Positions 1-7,023 of a stretch of 64,000 nucleotides of DNA are shown one piece after another. The notes beneath the pieces are model-generated. The model saw nothing but the letters and a program-made list of their open reading frames with translations. It was not told where the DNA came from and made no database searches. This DNA is from Burkholderia guangdongensis (GTDB taxonomy: Bacteria; Pseudomonadota; Gammaproteobacteria; Burkholderiales; Burkholderiaceae): contig NZ_JACBNX010000001.1 of NCBI RefSeq assembly GCF_013403875.1, forward strand, positions 1 to 64,000. Reading direction: 5' to 3'. Position 1 is the first letter of the stretch. Every line of letters begins with the position of its first letter. The position numbers were made by a program, and so were the translations under genes.

Positions 1-1157
1 CCGCCGTTCACGAGACCGCCGACGCTGGTGACGGTATTGCCGAGCTGGGTCACGACGTTGCCGAGATCGGTGCCGGCCGGGTTGGCGGTGGTGCCGGCGA
101 TTTGCCCGCCGGCGATGCCGAGGTCGTGGCCGATGGTGGTCAGCAGATTGTTGCCCGGGGTGCCGAGGCCGGTGGAGGTGCCGCCGGTCTGCGTCGTGTT
201 GGAGAGGGCGTTGGTGATCGGGTTGATGAGGCTGTTGGCCTGGGTCTCGATCTGCAGGATAGGCGTGTTGCTGATCGTGGCGTTGAGGCCGGAGGCGGCG
301 GTCTGGACGACGTTGCCGACGGTGGAGAGGAGGCCGCCGGCGGTGGTGGTGACCGGTGCGAGCGGGGACAACTGACCGGAGCCGGCGCTGGTCACGCCGA
401 CGCCGAGGTCGTTGACGGCCGCGCCGACGTCGCCGAGCAGGCCGGTGGTGGAGGAGAGCGTGGGAGCGGTGGGATTGGCGGCGACGCCGATGTTGCCGAG
501 GCCGGAGTAGATGCCGTTGCCGAGTGCCTGGACGCCGGCGCCGAGCGCGGAGACGGAGTTGCCGAGCGCGGATGTGGTGGCGCCGTTGGCGCCGGGCACG
601 GAGGTGCTGCCGACCTGGGCGCCGCCGTCGACGACGGCGGTGCCGACGTTGGTGGTGAGCGTGCCGACCTGCTGCAGGATGCTGCCGAGCGGCGAGACCC
701 CGCCGGACGACGACGAAGACGACGAAGACGACGAGGTCGGCCCGGAGGACGACGACGAAGACGACGACGTCGGGCCGGACGATGACGACGAGGACGACGT
801 CGTGCCGGAAGAAGACGACGACGTGGTGCCGGACGACGAGGAGGACGTCGTGCCGGAAGAAGACGACGACGTGGTGCCCGACGACGAGGACGACGTCGTG
901 CCGGAAGAAGATGACGACGTGGTACCGGATGACGACGAAGACGACGTGGTACCGGATGACGACGAAGACGACCCGCCGGACGACGACGTGCCCGAGGGCG
1001 AGGCACCGGACGACGACGATCCCGAACTACTCGAGGAAGTCCCCACCCCGCTGGGTTTGATCGGCTCCGACGGACTGTCGATCGATCCGCAGCCGTACAC
1101 GGTCAGCAGCGAGAAAATGGCGAGCGCGATGGTTTTTTTAGTGAAATGGTCATGCAT
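1..1157 (-). CDS. Ser-rich, Leu/Gly-repeat surface lipoprotein (collagen-like triple-helix-repeat family), 3' end off the window
   Basis: Read on the minus strand from ATG at 1157 (GAGAGACC upstream as ribosome site), the frame stays open to the left edge, giving at least 385 codons. The start reads MHDHFTKKTIALAIFSLLTV followed by YGC, a lipoprotein signal with the Cys as likely lipidation site. A long low-complexity linker of TTSSSSSG-type units follows, then a body rich in LGNxV, VGTLxT and LGAGVQALG repeats with no Cys. Burkholderia genomes carry paralogous proteins of this layout, usually annotated as collagen-like triple-helix-repeat proteins; I assign it on composition, not on a catalytic motif. 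It probably sits in the outer membrane with the Ser linker as a flexible spacer. The C-terminus is missing. Reading frames on the plus strand here (Asp-rich) are shadows. Confidence 0.72.
   Translation of the reverse strand, partial: MHDHFTKKTIALAIFSLLTVYGCGSIDSPSEPIKPSGVGTSSSSSGSSSSGASPSGTSSSGGSSSSSSGTTSSSSSSGTTSSSSSGTTSSSSSGTTSSSSSGTTSSSSSGTTSSSSSGTTSSSSSSSGPTSSSSSSSSGPTSSSSSSSSSSGGVSPLGSILQQVGTLTTNVGTAVVDGGAQVGSTSVPGANGATTSALGNSVSALGAGVQALGNGIYSGLGNIGVAANPTAPTLSSTTGLLGDVGAAVNDLGVGVTSAGSGQLSPLAPVTTTAGGLLSTVGNVVQTAASGLNATISNTPILQIETQANSLINPITNALSNTTQTGGTSTGLGTPGNNLLTTIGHDLGIAGGQIAGTTANPAGTDLGNVVTQLGNTVTSVGGLVNG
699..1035 (-). repeat. Ser-codon microsatellite encoding SSSSSGTT-type linker
   Basis: Imperfect tandem copies of a roughly 24-30 bp unit (TCG/TCC/TCT serine runs closed by GGCACGACG or GGTACCACG) inside the lipoprotein gene. 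Units are in frame, so copy-number change would lengthen or shorten the linker without breaking the protein. Confidence 0.8.
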
Positions 1158-1324
1158 GATGGTCTCTCGGGTTGGGTGTTTGTAATATTCGAGAAGCAAT
1201 TCTTGCGCCATAGTCAACAATGCCGGAATGGCCCGCGTATTCGCGTCGGATGGATCGTTTGCGCCGGCATTGGCGCGCCCCGCGCGGACTACCCGTCGCG
1301 CGTAGTCGGCCCCGCCCCGGTGAT

Positions 1325-1362
1325 GTTCCCGCGCGGTCCGTAACGAATACGGGAACGTTACG
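1325..1362. promoter_or_regulatory. Two interlocking inverted repeats upstream of the CMD-family gene
   Basis: CGTAACG (1339-1345) pairs with CGTTACG (1356-1362) across 10 nt, and GTTCCCG (1325-1331) pairs with CGGGAAC (1350-1356). They lie in the intergenic region between the divergent lipoprotein and the gene at 1415, where an operator would be expected. The binding protein is unknown. Confidence 0.35.
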
Positions 1363-1414
1363 TAGCACCGGTATGTTTTTCCGATGCGTTCTACTTTGAC
1401 GAAAAGGAAGCGAT

Positions 1415-1813
1415 ATGAGCGAGCAGGACAAGGAGCACGGCAAGGCACGGCGCGCGCAGGTGATGGGCGACGCGTTCGTCGAACGGGCGATGCGGGATCT
1501 CGACGGTTTCTCCCGGCCGCTGCAGGACTGGCTGAACGAGCACGCGTGGGGCAGCACGTGGCGGCGCGACGGGATCGACCTGAAGACGCGCAGCCTCTGC
1601 ACGTGCGCGATGCTGGCCGCGCTGGGCCGCGAGACGGAGCTGAAGGGGCATCTGCGCGGCGCGATCAGCAACGGCGCGAATCTCGTCGAGATTCGCGAGG
1701 TGCTGCTGCACAGCGCGCTCTATGCGGGCGCGCCGGCGGCCGTCGCCGCATTCCGGATCGCCCGCGAGGTGATCGCGGAGCTCGGCCTGACGCTGCCGGA
1801 CGACGCGGCCTGA
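1415..1813 (+). CDS. Carboxymuconolactone decarboxylase (CMD/AhpD-like) family protein
   Basis: 132 aa. The ATG follows AAGGAAG with good spacing. The central segment with TRSLCTCAMLAALGRETELKG and HLRGAISNGAN, then EIREVLLHSALYAG, is characteristic of the PcaC/CMD fold, a small all-alpha protein that usually forms hexamers. PcaC decarboxylates 4-carboxymuconolactone in protocatechuate degradation, but many relatives are AhpD-like thiol peroxidase partners. No other pca genes lie beside it, so the substrate cannot be named. It stands alone, divergent from the lipoprotein gene and convergent with the hydrolase at 1877. Confidence 0.88.
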   Translation: MSEQDKEHGKARRAQVMGDAFVERAMRDLDGFSRPLQDWLNEHAWGSTWRRDGIDLKTRSLCTCAMLAALGRETELKGHLRGAISNGANLVEIREVLLHSALYAGAPAAVAAFRIAREVIAELGLTLPDDAA

Positions 1814-1876
1814 GCGCGCGGTCGACCGTGCCGGCGATACATCCGGCTATCCCGACCTATCGCCGCGCATCTTTGA

Positions 1877-2872
1877 CTATCGCGATTCCCGCGCCGGCTG
1901 CGAGGCTGGCGCGGCGGCGTCGGCGTCGACCGGCGCCGACGCGATGTCCGCGAGCCATTCGGTCGTGATGTCCGGAATCGTCACCGGCAGCATGTGCCCG
2001 CCTTCGACGACGCGCAGCCGCACGCGCGGCGACTTCCGCGCGAGCGCCTCGCCGTGGACCTTCCAGTTCAGGATCTGGTCGCCGCGGCCGTACAGCACGT
2101 CGACCGGCAGCGTCAGGCCCGGATAGCCGCGTTCCATCGCGGGCAGGTCGTCCGGCGCCGCGATCAGGTCCGACGACGTCGCGAAGAAGCTGCCCGGCCG
2201 CATCCCGAGCAGCCCGCCGCCCTTGACCGGGAAATCCCGCGGCGCCGCTTCGGGCCCGAACACGACCGCGAGCATCTTCTCGCCGTGCCGGATCGACATC
2301 GGGATCGCGAACGTCCACGAAACGAAGCGGCGCACGACCCGCGACGGAATCAGCAGAGCACGGAACGCCCCCGGCGCCGCGTCGACGAAATGCGAGAGCG
2401 GCGCGATCAGCGCGAGGCGCGACACGCGTTCCGGATGATTGAGGCCGACCGCGAGCGCGATCGCGCCGCCGAGCGAATGGCCGACGAGCACCGGCTTGTC
2501 GAGCTTCAGCGCGTCGATGAAGCCGGCGACCGTGCGCGCCTGCGCGAAGATGTTCGCCTGCGAGTGCGCGCCGCGGACCGAGTGCCCGGCGCCGGGCCGG
2601 TCGATCAGGATCGCGCGATGCCGCTCGGCGAGCCGCTGCAGAGGCAGGTACGCGAAATTGCGCATCTGTCCGCCGAGCCCGTGCACGAACACGATCGGCG
2701 GGCCGCTGCCGTATTCGACGTAATGGATCCGGTCGTCGCCGACGTCGACGAAGCGGCCGTCCGGCGGAAATCCGCGCGCCACGCGCCGGGCGACGTACGC
2801 CGTGAACAGCGCGAGCGCCCCGAGCACGGCGGCGATCGCGATCAGCACGATCTGAATCAGGTGGATCATCAT
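1877..2872 (-). CDS. Membrane-anchored alpha/beta hydrolase
   Basis: 331 aa. Starts at the first of two adjacent ATGs behind AGGAA. Residues 5-28 form one strongly hydrophobic segment, probably an uncleaved anchor. The rest is an alpha/beta-hydrolase: the oxyanion-hole HG motif (VFVHGLGG, about 61-68), nucleophile elbow GHSLGG with Ser133, an Asp region near DVLYGRGDQIL and a C-terminal catalytic His in VVEGGHMLP. The gene follows the flavin monooxygenase with 73 bp between them on the same strand, so the two may be co-transcribed. An esterase acting on the lactone or ester made by a Baeyer-Villiger enzyme would be a logical pairing, which is inference only. Confidence 0.85.
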   Translation of the reverse strand: MMIHLIQIVLIAIAAVLGALALFTAYVARRVARGFPPDGRFVDVGDDRIHYVEYGSGPPIVFVHGLGGQMRNFAYLPLQRLAERHRAILIDRPGAGHSVRGAHSQANIFAQARTVAGFIDALKLDKPVLVGHSLGGAIALAVGLNHPERVSRLALIAPLSHFVDAAPGAFRALLIPSRVVRRFVSWTFAIPMSIRHGEKMLAVVFGPEAAPRDFPVKGGGLLGMRPGSFFATSSDLIAAPDDLPAMERGYPGLTLPVDVLYGRGDQILNWKVHGEALARKSPRVRLRVVEGGHMLPVTIPDITTEWLADIASAPVDADAAAPASQPARESR

Positions 2873-2916
2873 CGTTTCCTGGCGATTCCGAGGATTCCGG
2901 GCGGATTGCCCGGCGA

Positions 2917-2952
2917 CATGTTCAGCCGCATTTTCAGCCGCGTGTTCAGCGC
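2917..2952. repeat. 12-bp tandem repeat x3 spanning the monooxygenase stop codon
   Basis: Plus-strand units CATGTTCAGCCG, CATTTTCAGCCG and CGTGTTCAGCGC at 2917, 2929 and 2941. Each holds TCA (TGA on the coding strand), so the real stop at 2946-2948 is followed by two more in-frame stops 12 and 24 nt downstream. Confidence 0.85.
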
Positions 2953-4592
2953 GTTTCGAGCTCGGCCCGCCGCGCCGGCGCGCCGGCCGAGTCGGCGGTA
3001 TGGGCCGCGTCCGGCTTCGCGCGGCGTTCGAAGTGCATCGCGGCGTCGGTCAGCGTACCGAATTTCAGCGACGCGAGATCGAGCACGTAGTTCTGATGGA
3101 ACTTCCACGGCTTCCGGTGCCCCTGTTTCGGCAACTCGCCGGCCGCCCGCTGCACGTAGCCGGAGGTCAGGTTCAGCGTCGGCTCGGCGCCGAGGTCGCC
3201 GGCGCCGAGGCGCGGCACGCAGGTGTCGTAGCCGTTCGCGCGCATATGGTTCAGCAGCCGGCACACGTAGCGCGCGATCAGCTCGGCCTTCAGCGTCCAC
3301 GACGCGTTCGTGTAGCCGAACGACGACGCGAGGTTCGGCACGTCGCTGTACATCATCCCCTTGTACGACACAGTCCGAGGCAGCTCGACCGGCTTGCCGT
3401 CGACGGTCATCGTCGCGCCGCCGAGCAGTTGCACCTTGAGGCCGGTCGCGGTGACGATCACGTCCGCGTCGAGCTGCCGGCCACTCTTCAGCGCGAGGCC
3501 GGTCGGCGTGAAGCGCTCGATCTCGTCGGTGACGATCGAGGCCTGGCCCGCGCGGATCGCGCCGAACAGGTCGCCGTCCGGCACGAGGCACAGGCGCTGG
3601 TCCCACGGCTTGTAGCGCGGCGTCAGGTGCGTCTTCACGTCGAATTCCGGGCCGAGCTGCCTGCCCGCCGCGCGGACGATGAACTTCGCGGTCGCCTCCG
3701 GCTTGCGCCGCGCGAGGTTGTAGAAGTAGATCGTCAGCAGCACGTTCTTGATCCGCACGAGCCGGTGCGCGAGCCGCGACGGCAGCCAGCGGTGCAGCGA
3801 GTTCGCGATCGCGTCGCGCGCTGGGCGCGACACGATGTACGTCGGCGAGCGCTGCAGCATCGTCACGTGCCGCGCGGTGCCGGCCATCGCCGGCACGAGC
3901 GTCACCGCGGTTGCGCCGCTGCCGATCACGACGACGCGGCGGTCCGAATAGTCGAGATCCGCGGGCCAGTGCTGCGGATGCACGACGCGGCCCTCGAAGC
4001 GGTTCATGTCGGCCCAGTCGGGCAGATAACCGCGGTCGTAGTCGTAGTAGCCGCTGCACATGTACAGGAAGCGGCAGGTCATCACGCAGGTTTCGACCTG
4101 GTCGCCGTCGGTGCGCTCGACGCGCACGGTCCAGCGCGCGCGGTTCGAGTCCCAGTCGGCGGCAACGACCTTGTGCCCGTAGCGGATCGACTTGTCGATG
4201 CCGTACGTGCGCGCGGTGTCCTGGATGTAGTCGAGGATCGTCTGGCCGTCGGAGATCGCCTTGTCGCTGTGCCACGGACGGAAGCTGTAGCCGAGCGTGA
4301 ACATGTCGGAGTCCGAGCGGATGCCGGGATAGCGGAACAGATCCCAGGTGCCGCCCATCGTCGTGCGGCTCTCGAGGATCGCGACGCGCGCGCGCGGGCA
4401 GCGCTTGCCCAGGTGATACGCGGCGCCGACGCCCGACAGCCCGGCGCCGACGATCAGCACGTCGAGATCGGAGTCAGCGGAGTCAGCGGCATCGGCGCGG
4501 CCCGCTGGGGCCGACTGGTCGAAGGCGCGCGCGTGCGGCGTGCCTGAGCCTGCGCCGGTCATGGCGGCGACCTTGCCGGAAAATCCGTTCAT
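2946..4592 (-). CDS. Flavin-containing monooxygenase, probable Baeyer-Villiger type
   Basis: 548 aa with a strong ribosome site (GGGAGGG) before ATG at 4592. It has an FAD-binding GAGLSG at residues 49-54 after an unusual 40-residue Ala/Asp-rich extension, an NADPH-binding GSGATA at 224-229, and the Baeyer-Villiger fingerprint FxGxxxHxxxWP as FEGRVVHPQHWP at 199-210. Relatives such as EthA oxidise ketones to esters or sulfides to sulfoxides in the cytoplasm using FAD and NADPH; the substrate here is unknown. It is divergent from a TetR-family gene 90 bp away and upstream of an alpha/beta hydrolase, the EthA/EthR-like layout. The 3' end carries a stop-spanning tandem repeat. Confidence 0.92.
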   Translation of the reverse strand: MNGFSGKVAAMTGAGSGTPHARAFDQSAPAGRADAADSADSDLDVLIVGAGLSGVGAAYHLGKRCPRARVAILESRTTMGGTWDLFRYPGIRSDSDMFTLGYSFRPWHSDKAISDGQTILDYIQDTARTYGIDKSIRYGHKVVAADWDSNRARWTVRVERTDGDQVETCVMTCRFLYMCSGYYDYDRGYLPDWADMNRFEGRVVHPQHWPADLDYSDRRVVVIGSGATAVTLVPAMAGTARHVTMLQRSPTYIVSRPARDAIANSLHRWLPSRLAHRLVRIKNVLLTIYFYNLARRKPEATAKFIVRAAGRQLGPEFDVKTHLTPRYKPWDQRLCLVPDGDLFGAIRAGQASIVTDEIERFTPTGLALKSGRQLDADVIVTATGLKVQLLGGATMTVDGKPVELPRTVSYKGMMYSDVPNLASSFGYTNASWTLKAELIARYVCRLLNHMRANGYDTCVPRLGAGDLGAEPTLNLTSGYVQRAAGELPKQGHRKPWKFHQNYVLDLASLKFGTLTDAAMHFERRAKPDAAHTADSAGAPARRAELETR

Positions 4593-4643
4593 CCGCTGTC
4601 CCTCCCGTTCTCGCTTGCGAAGCGCCGCCGGCGCGTCTAAATT

Positions 4644-4661
4644 TGGTGTTGATCGTCACCA
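4644..4661. promoter_or_regulatory. Candidate TetR operator between the monooxygenase and its divergent repressor
   Basis: TGGTGTTGATCGTCACCA is an 18-bp imperfect palindrome (14 of 18 positions symmetric, perfect TGGTG/CACCA outer arms and central GATC), flanked by A/T-rich TAAAT and CTTTA. It lies in the 90-bp divergent gap, close enough to both start codons to control both promoters. Confidence 0.6.
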
Positions 4662-4682
4662 CTTTAGGTTCGACGCGTTCTG

Positions 4683-5345
4683 ATGTCAAATAGCGGGATG
4701 GAGAACATTCTCGAAACGGACAAGACGGACAAGCGGGGTCGGCCGTACGGCGGCGTGGCGCCCGAGGCGCGGGCGGCGGAGCGGCGCGACGCGCTGATTC
4801 GCGCGGCGACGCGCGTATTCGGCACGGTGGGGTTCCGCAAGGCGACCGTGCGGTCGATCTGCCAGGAGGCGAAGCTGAACGATCGCTATTTTTATGCGGC
4901 GTTCGACGGCATCGAGGATCTGCTGCGCGCGACGTATCTGCATCATGCGGAGCAGTTGAGGCTCGCGATCGAGCGGGGCGCCGAAGCGTGCACGGGCCTG
5001 GACGCGCGCATCGACGCGGGGCTGCGCGCGTTCTTCGGGTTTCTGCGCGATCCGCACGCGGCGCGCGTGCTGCTGCTCGAAGTGATGGGCGTGAGCGCGG
5101 AAACCGACGCGACGTACCAGCGCGTGCTCGTCGGGTTCGGCAGGCAGCTGGTCGCGATCGGCGCGCCGGGCGACGCGGCGACGGACGCCGAGCGCGTCGA
5201 TCGGCGGCTGATCGGGCTCGCGTTGATCGGCGCGATGACGAACGTCGGCGCCGCCTGGCTGCTGACCGGCTATCGCGATCCGGAGGAGCAGATGATCCGC
5301 AGTTGCCGGCGGGTGCTGCTTGGGACGTTGCGGGCGGATCGTTGA
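4683..5345 (+). CDS. TetR/AcrR-family transcriptional repressor
   Basis: 220 aa. Residues about 33-80 form the TetR DNA-binding domain: RDALIRAATRVFGTVGFRKA then TVRSICQEAKLNDRYFYAAF, with the recognition helix in the second part. The rest is a ligand-binding helical domain with no identifiable ligand. Start at ATG 4683; a second ATG (codon 6, 4698) is also possible and neither has a strong ribosome site. Divergent from the flavin monooxygenase with a palindrome between them, so it probably represses that gene and itself. Confidence 0.9.
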   Translation: MSNSGMENILETDKTDKRGRPYGGVAPEARAAERRDALIRAATRVFGTVGFRKATVRSICQEAKLNDRYFYAAFDGIEDLLRATYLHHAEQLRLAIERGAEACTGLDARIDAGLRAFFGFLRDPHAARVLLLEVMGVSAETDATYQRVLVGFGRQLVAIGAPGDAATDAERVDRRLIGLALIGAMTNVGAAWLLTGYRDPEEQMIRSCRRVLLGTLRADR

Positions 5346-5388
5346 CCGCGCGCGGCGCGCCGGCTGCCCGGGGTGGGCGGCGCGCCCG

Positions 5389-6117
5389 TCAGCCGCTTCC
5401 GTCTCCGTCTCCGAGCCCCAGGTTGTAGTACACGACAGCGGTGTTCTTCATCCATCGGATCAGCTCATGGTCCTTGCCGATGTAGTCGATTTGCATCCAG
5501 CCCATCCTGCGGGCCTGGATCGCGACCGGGTCGTGCTCGATCAGATACGCTTTGGTCATTTTGTCGTCCGCGGGCTCCGAATAAAGTGCGACCTTGGCAT
5601 TCATTAGGGAGCCGATGATGCTCCAGGGGCGTGCGGAGACGAGCCTCAGAATGTCGCCCCGGACGATCGAAGGTCTCGGGCAGTGCTCCAACGGGCCCGT
5701 ATAGACGACGTCGTGATATTCCGGCGTGACGCGCCACGTGCCGTCCTTTCGCTTTTCGAGAACGATAGTGCCGGGTGGATGGGAGGTGTTCTTCGTATCC
5801 CAGGTTTCGGGAAACAACTCGATCCGGTTCGGCGACAGCTTGTCGTCCGTGTTTCCCTGCAGAAAGAAACGGCATGTGTCGTCGACGCCCGCTTTTTTCG
5901 GCCCCGGAGAAGGGTTGTCGTAATAGCCCGTGATACTGGTGTCGGTGACCGCCAGGAACAGCTTGCGTCCGGGTAGCGCGACGCCGTCATCGGAAGTGCG
6001 AGGCGAAAGCTCGTAGATACCGGAAATCAGCTGTGTGCCTTCAGCGTGAGCCGGAGACGGCACGCCGGGCAGGATCGTCAGCAATGGCAACGCGGCAAGA
6101 AAGGAACGTGCGCTCAT
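5389..6117 (-). CDS. Secreted protein of unknown function
   Basis: 242 aa. The N-terminus (MSARSFLAALPLLTILPGVP then SPAHA) is a Sec signal peptide with a predicted AHA-E cleavage site. The mature part is compact and mixed alpha/beta with two Cys (near DDTCRFF and EHCPRP) that could form a disulfide. The last 70 residues (KVALYSEP, GWMQIDYIG) look loosely like an SH3-type periplasmic domain, but I do not recognise the family. It is convergent with the TetR gene, 43 bp apart, and ends in a Gly/Asp repeat (GLGDGDGSG). Confidence 0.7.
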   Translation of the reverse strand: MSARSFLAALPLLTILPGVPSPAHAEGTQLISGIYELSPRTSDDGVALPGRKLFLAVTDTSITGYYDNPSPGPKKAGVDDTCRFFLQGNTDDKLSPNRIELFPETWDTKNTSHPPGTIVLEKRKDGTWRVTPEYHDVVYTGPLEHCPRPSIVRGDILRLVSARPWSIIGSLMNAKVALYSEPADDKMTKAYLIEHDPVAIQARRMGWMQIDYIGKDHELIRWMKNTAVVYYNLGLGDGDGSG

Positions 6118-6320
6118 TTCAAGTCGATCTCTCAGGTTTCGTATGAATTTCGGAAGTGCGTCAGCTTAGCGTTTATTCGTGCGGAACAGTGTGATCGGGG
6201 CGATTGCCACGGCACCGGTCGGAGGTCGGGGCGCGTGACGGGCAGGGCTGGCGCTCGCCCTGCCGCCGTATAATCTCGCGTCGAATTCAACTACGCACAC
6301 CAGCCGGGAGCACGGATGTC

Positions 6321-6863
6321 ATGGCGAAGCAGCCCGAAGAACATGTCCTGACGATCACCCATCCCGCGTGCCTGGTCGATGGCGAGGATACCGAGTTCCG
6401 GCATCTGATCAACGGGCTGCTGCCGTTCGCGGCGCGGCTGCTGTCGGTGCGCGACGGCTTCGGCTCGCTGATCGGGCTGACCGGCATCCAGTATTCGCTG
6501 CTGATCTCGGTCGCGCATCTGTCGCACGACGACGACGTGACCGTCAACCGCCTCGCCGATCACCTGCATCTGAGCGGCGCGTTCGTGACGATCGAAACCG
6601 GCAAGCTGAAGAAGCTCGGCCTGATCGACAAGCGCGCGCATCCGGGCGACAAGCGCAAGATGCGGCTGACCGTGACGTCGGCGGGCTCGAAGCTCCTGAA
6701 GGAACTCGCGCTGACGCAGCAGCGGATCAACAACGTGCTGTTCGAAGGCGTGACGAAAACCGAATTCCGCGTGCTGTGCTCGGTCGTGGATCGGCTGGTC
6801 GCGAACGGCGATCGCGCGACGATCGATCTGTCGCATCTGATCGCGCGGCAGGAGAAGGGCTGA
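6321..6863 (+). CDS. MarR-family winged-helix regulator
   Basis: 180 aa starting at ATG 6321 with GGGAG about ten bases upstream; the open frame extends to 6204 but the upstream part has no plausible ribosome site. The MarR winged helix is clear: VTVNRLADHLHLSGAFVTIE (recognition helix), then a wing with KRAHPGDKRKMRLTVTSAG. It is not next to a recognisable efflux or catabolic gene; the following gene encodes the Fic protein 160 bp downstream. The target is unknown. Confidence 0.88.
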   Translation: MAKQPEEHVLTITHPACLVDGEDTEFRHLINGLLPFAARLLSVRDGFGSLIGLTGIQYSLLISVAHLSHDDDVTVNRLADHLHLSGAFVTIETGKLKKLGLIDKRAHPGDKRKMRLTVTSAGSKLLKELALTQQRINNVLFEGVTKTEFRVLCSVVDRLVANGDRATIDLSHLIARQEKG

Positions 6864-6929
6864 ACTTTCAGAAAGGTGGGAGCCGCGGCGAAGGCTTACC
6901 CAGAGCGCGTAACGGGGCGGGGAAGCAGG

Positions 6930-7023
6930 ATTCTAGTGAGATAGCGAAGCACTATTCTAGTGAAATAGTCGAGCATAATTCTAGTGATATAGTGAGGCAC
7001 TATTCTAGTGAAATGCTCAAACC
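6930..7023. repeat. Four 24-bp direct repeats abutting the Fic start codon, candidate operator array
   Basis: Units start at 6930, 6954, 6978 and 7002, each opening with ATTCTAGTGA followed by A/T-rich sequence and a less conserved tail; the fourth is cut short by the ATG at 7024. Adjacent units create a dyad, for example ACTATT (6951-6956) and AATAGT (6964-6969). The array is much more A/T-rich than its surroundings and contains -10-like hexamers (CATAAT at 6974, TATTCT at 7001). No Shine-Dalgarno lies before ATG 7024, so the transcript may be nearly leaderless. Unit length, phasing and position suit binding by a DNA-binding autoregulator. Confidence 0.8.

Noticed and set aside
102..1185. 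Long plus-strand frames, one Asp-rich (DDDEDD) and one Gly/Ala-rich
   Set aside because: They mirror the Ser-rich minus-strand lipoprotein gene, which has a signal sequence, lipobox and ribosome site; Asp runs are the complement of Ser-codon runs.
1994..4547. Long plus-strand frames opposite the hydrolase and monooxygenase
   Set aside because: Arg-rich, no motif, no start signal; typical antisense shadows in high-GC DNA. Similar shadows opposite most other genes were dropped for the same reason.
6930..7023. CRISPR array
   Set aside because: Four units of 24 bp sit head to tail without spacers, next to a gene start, and no cas genes are present.
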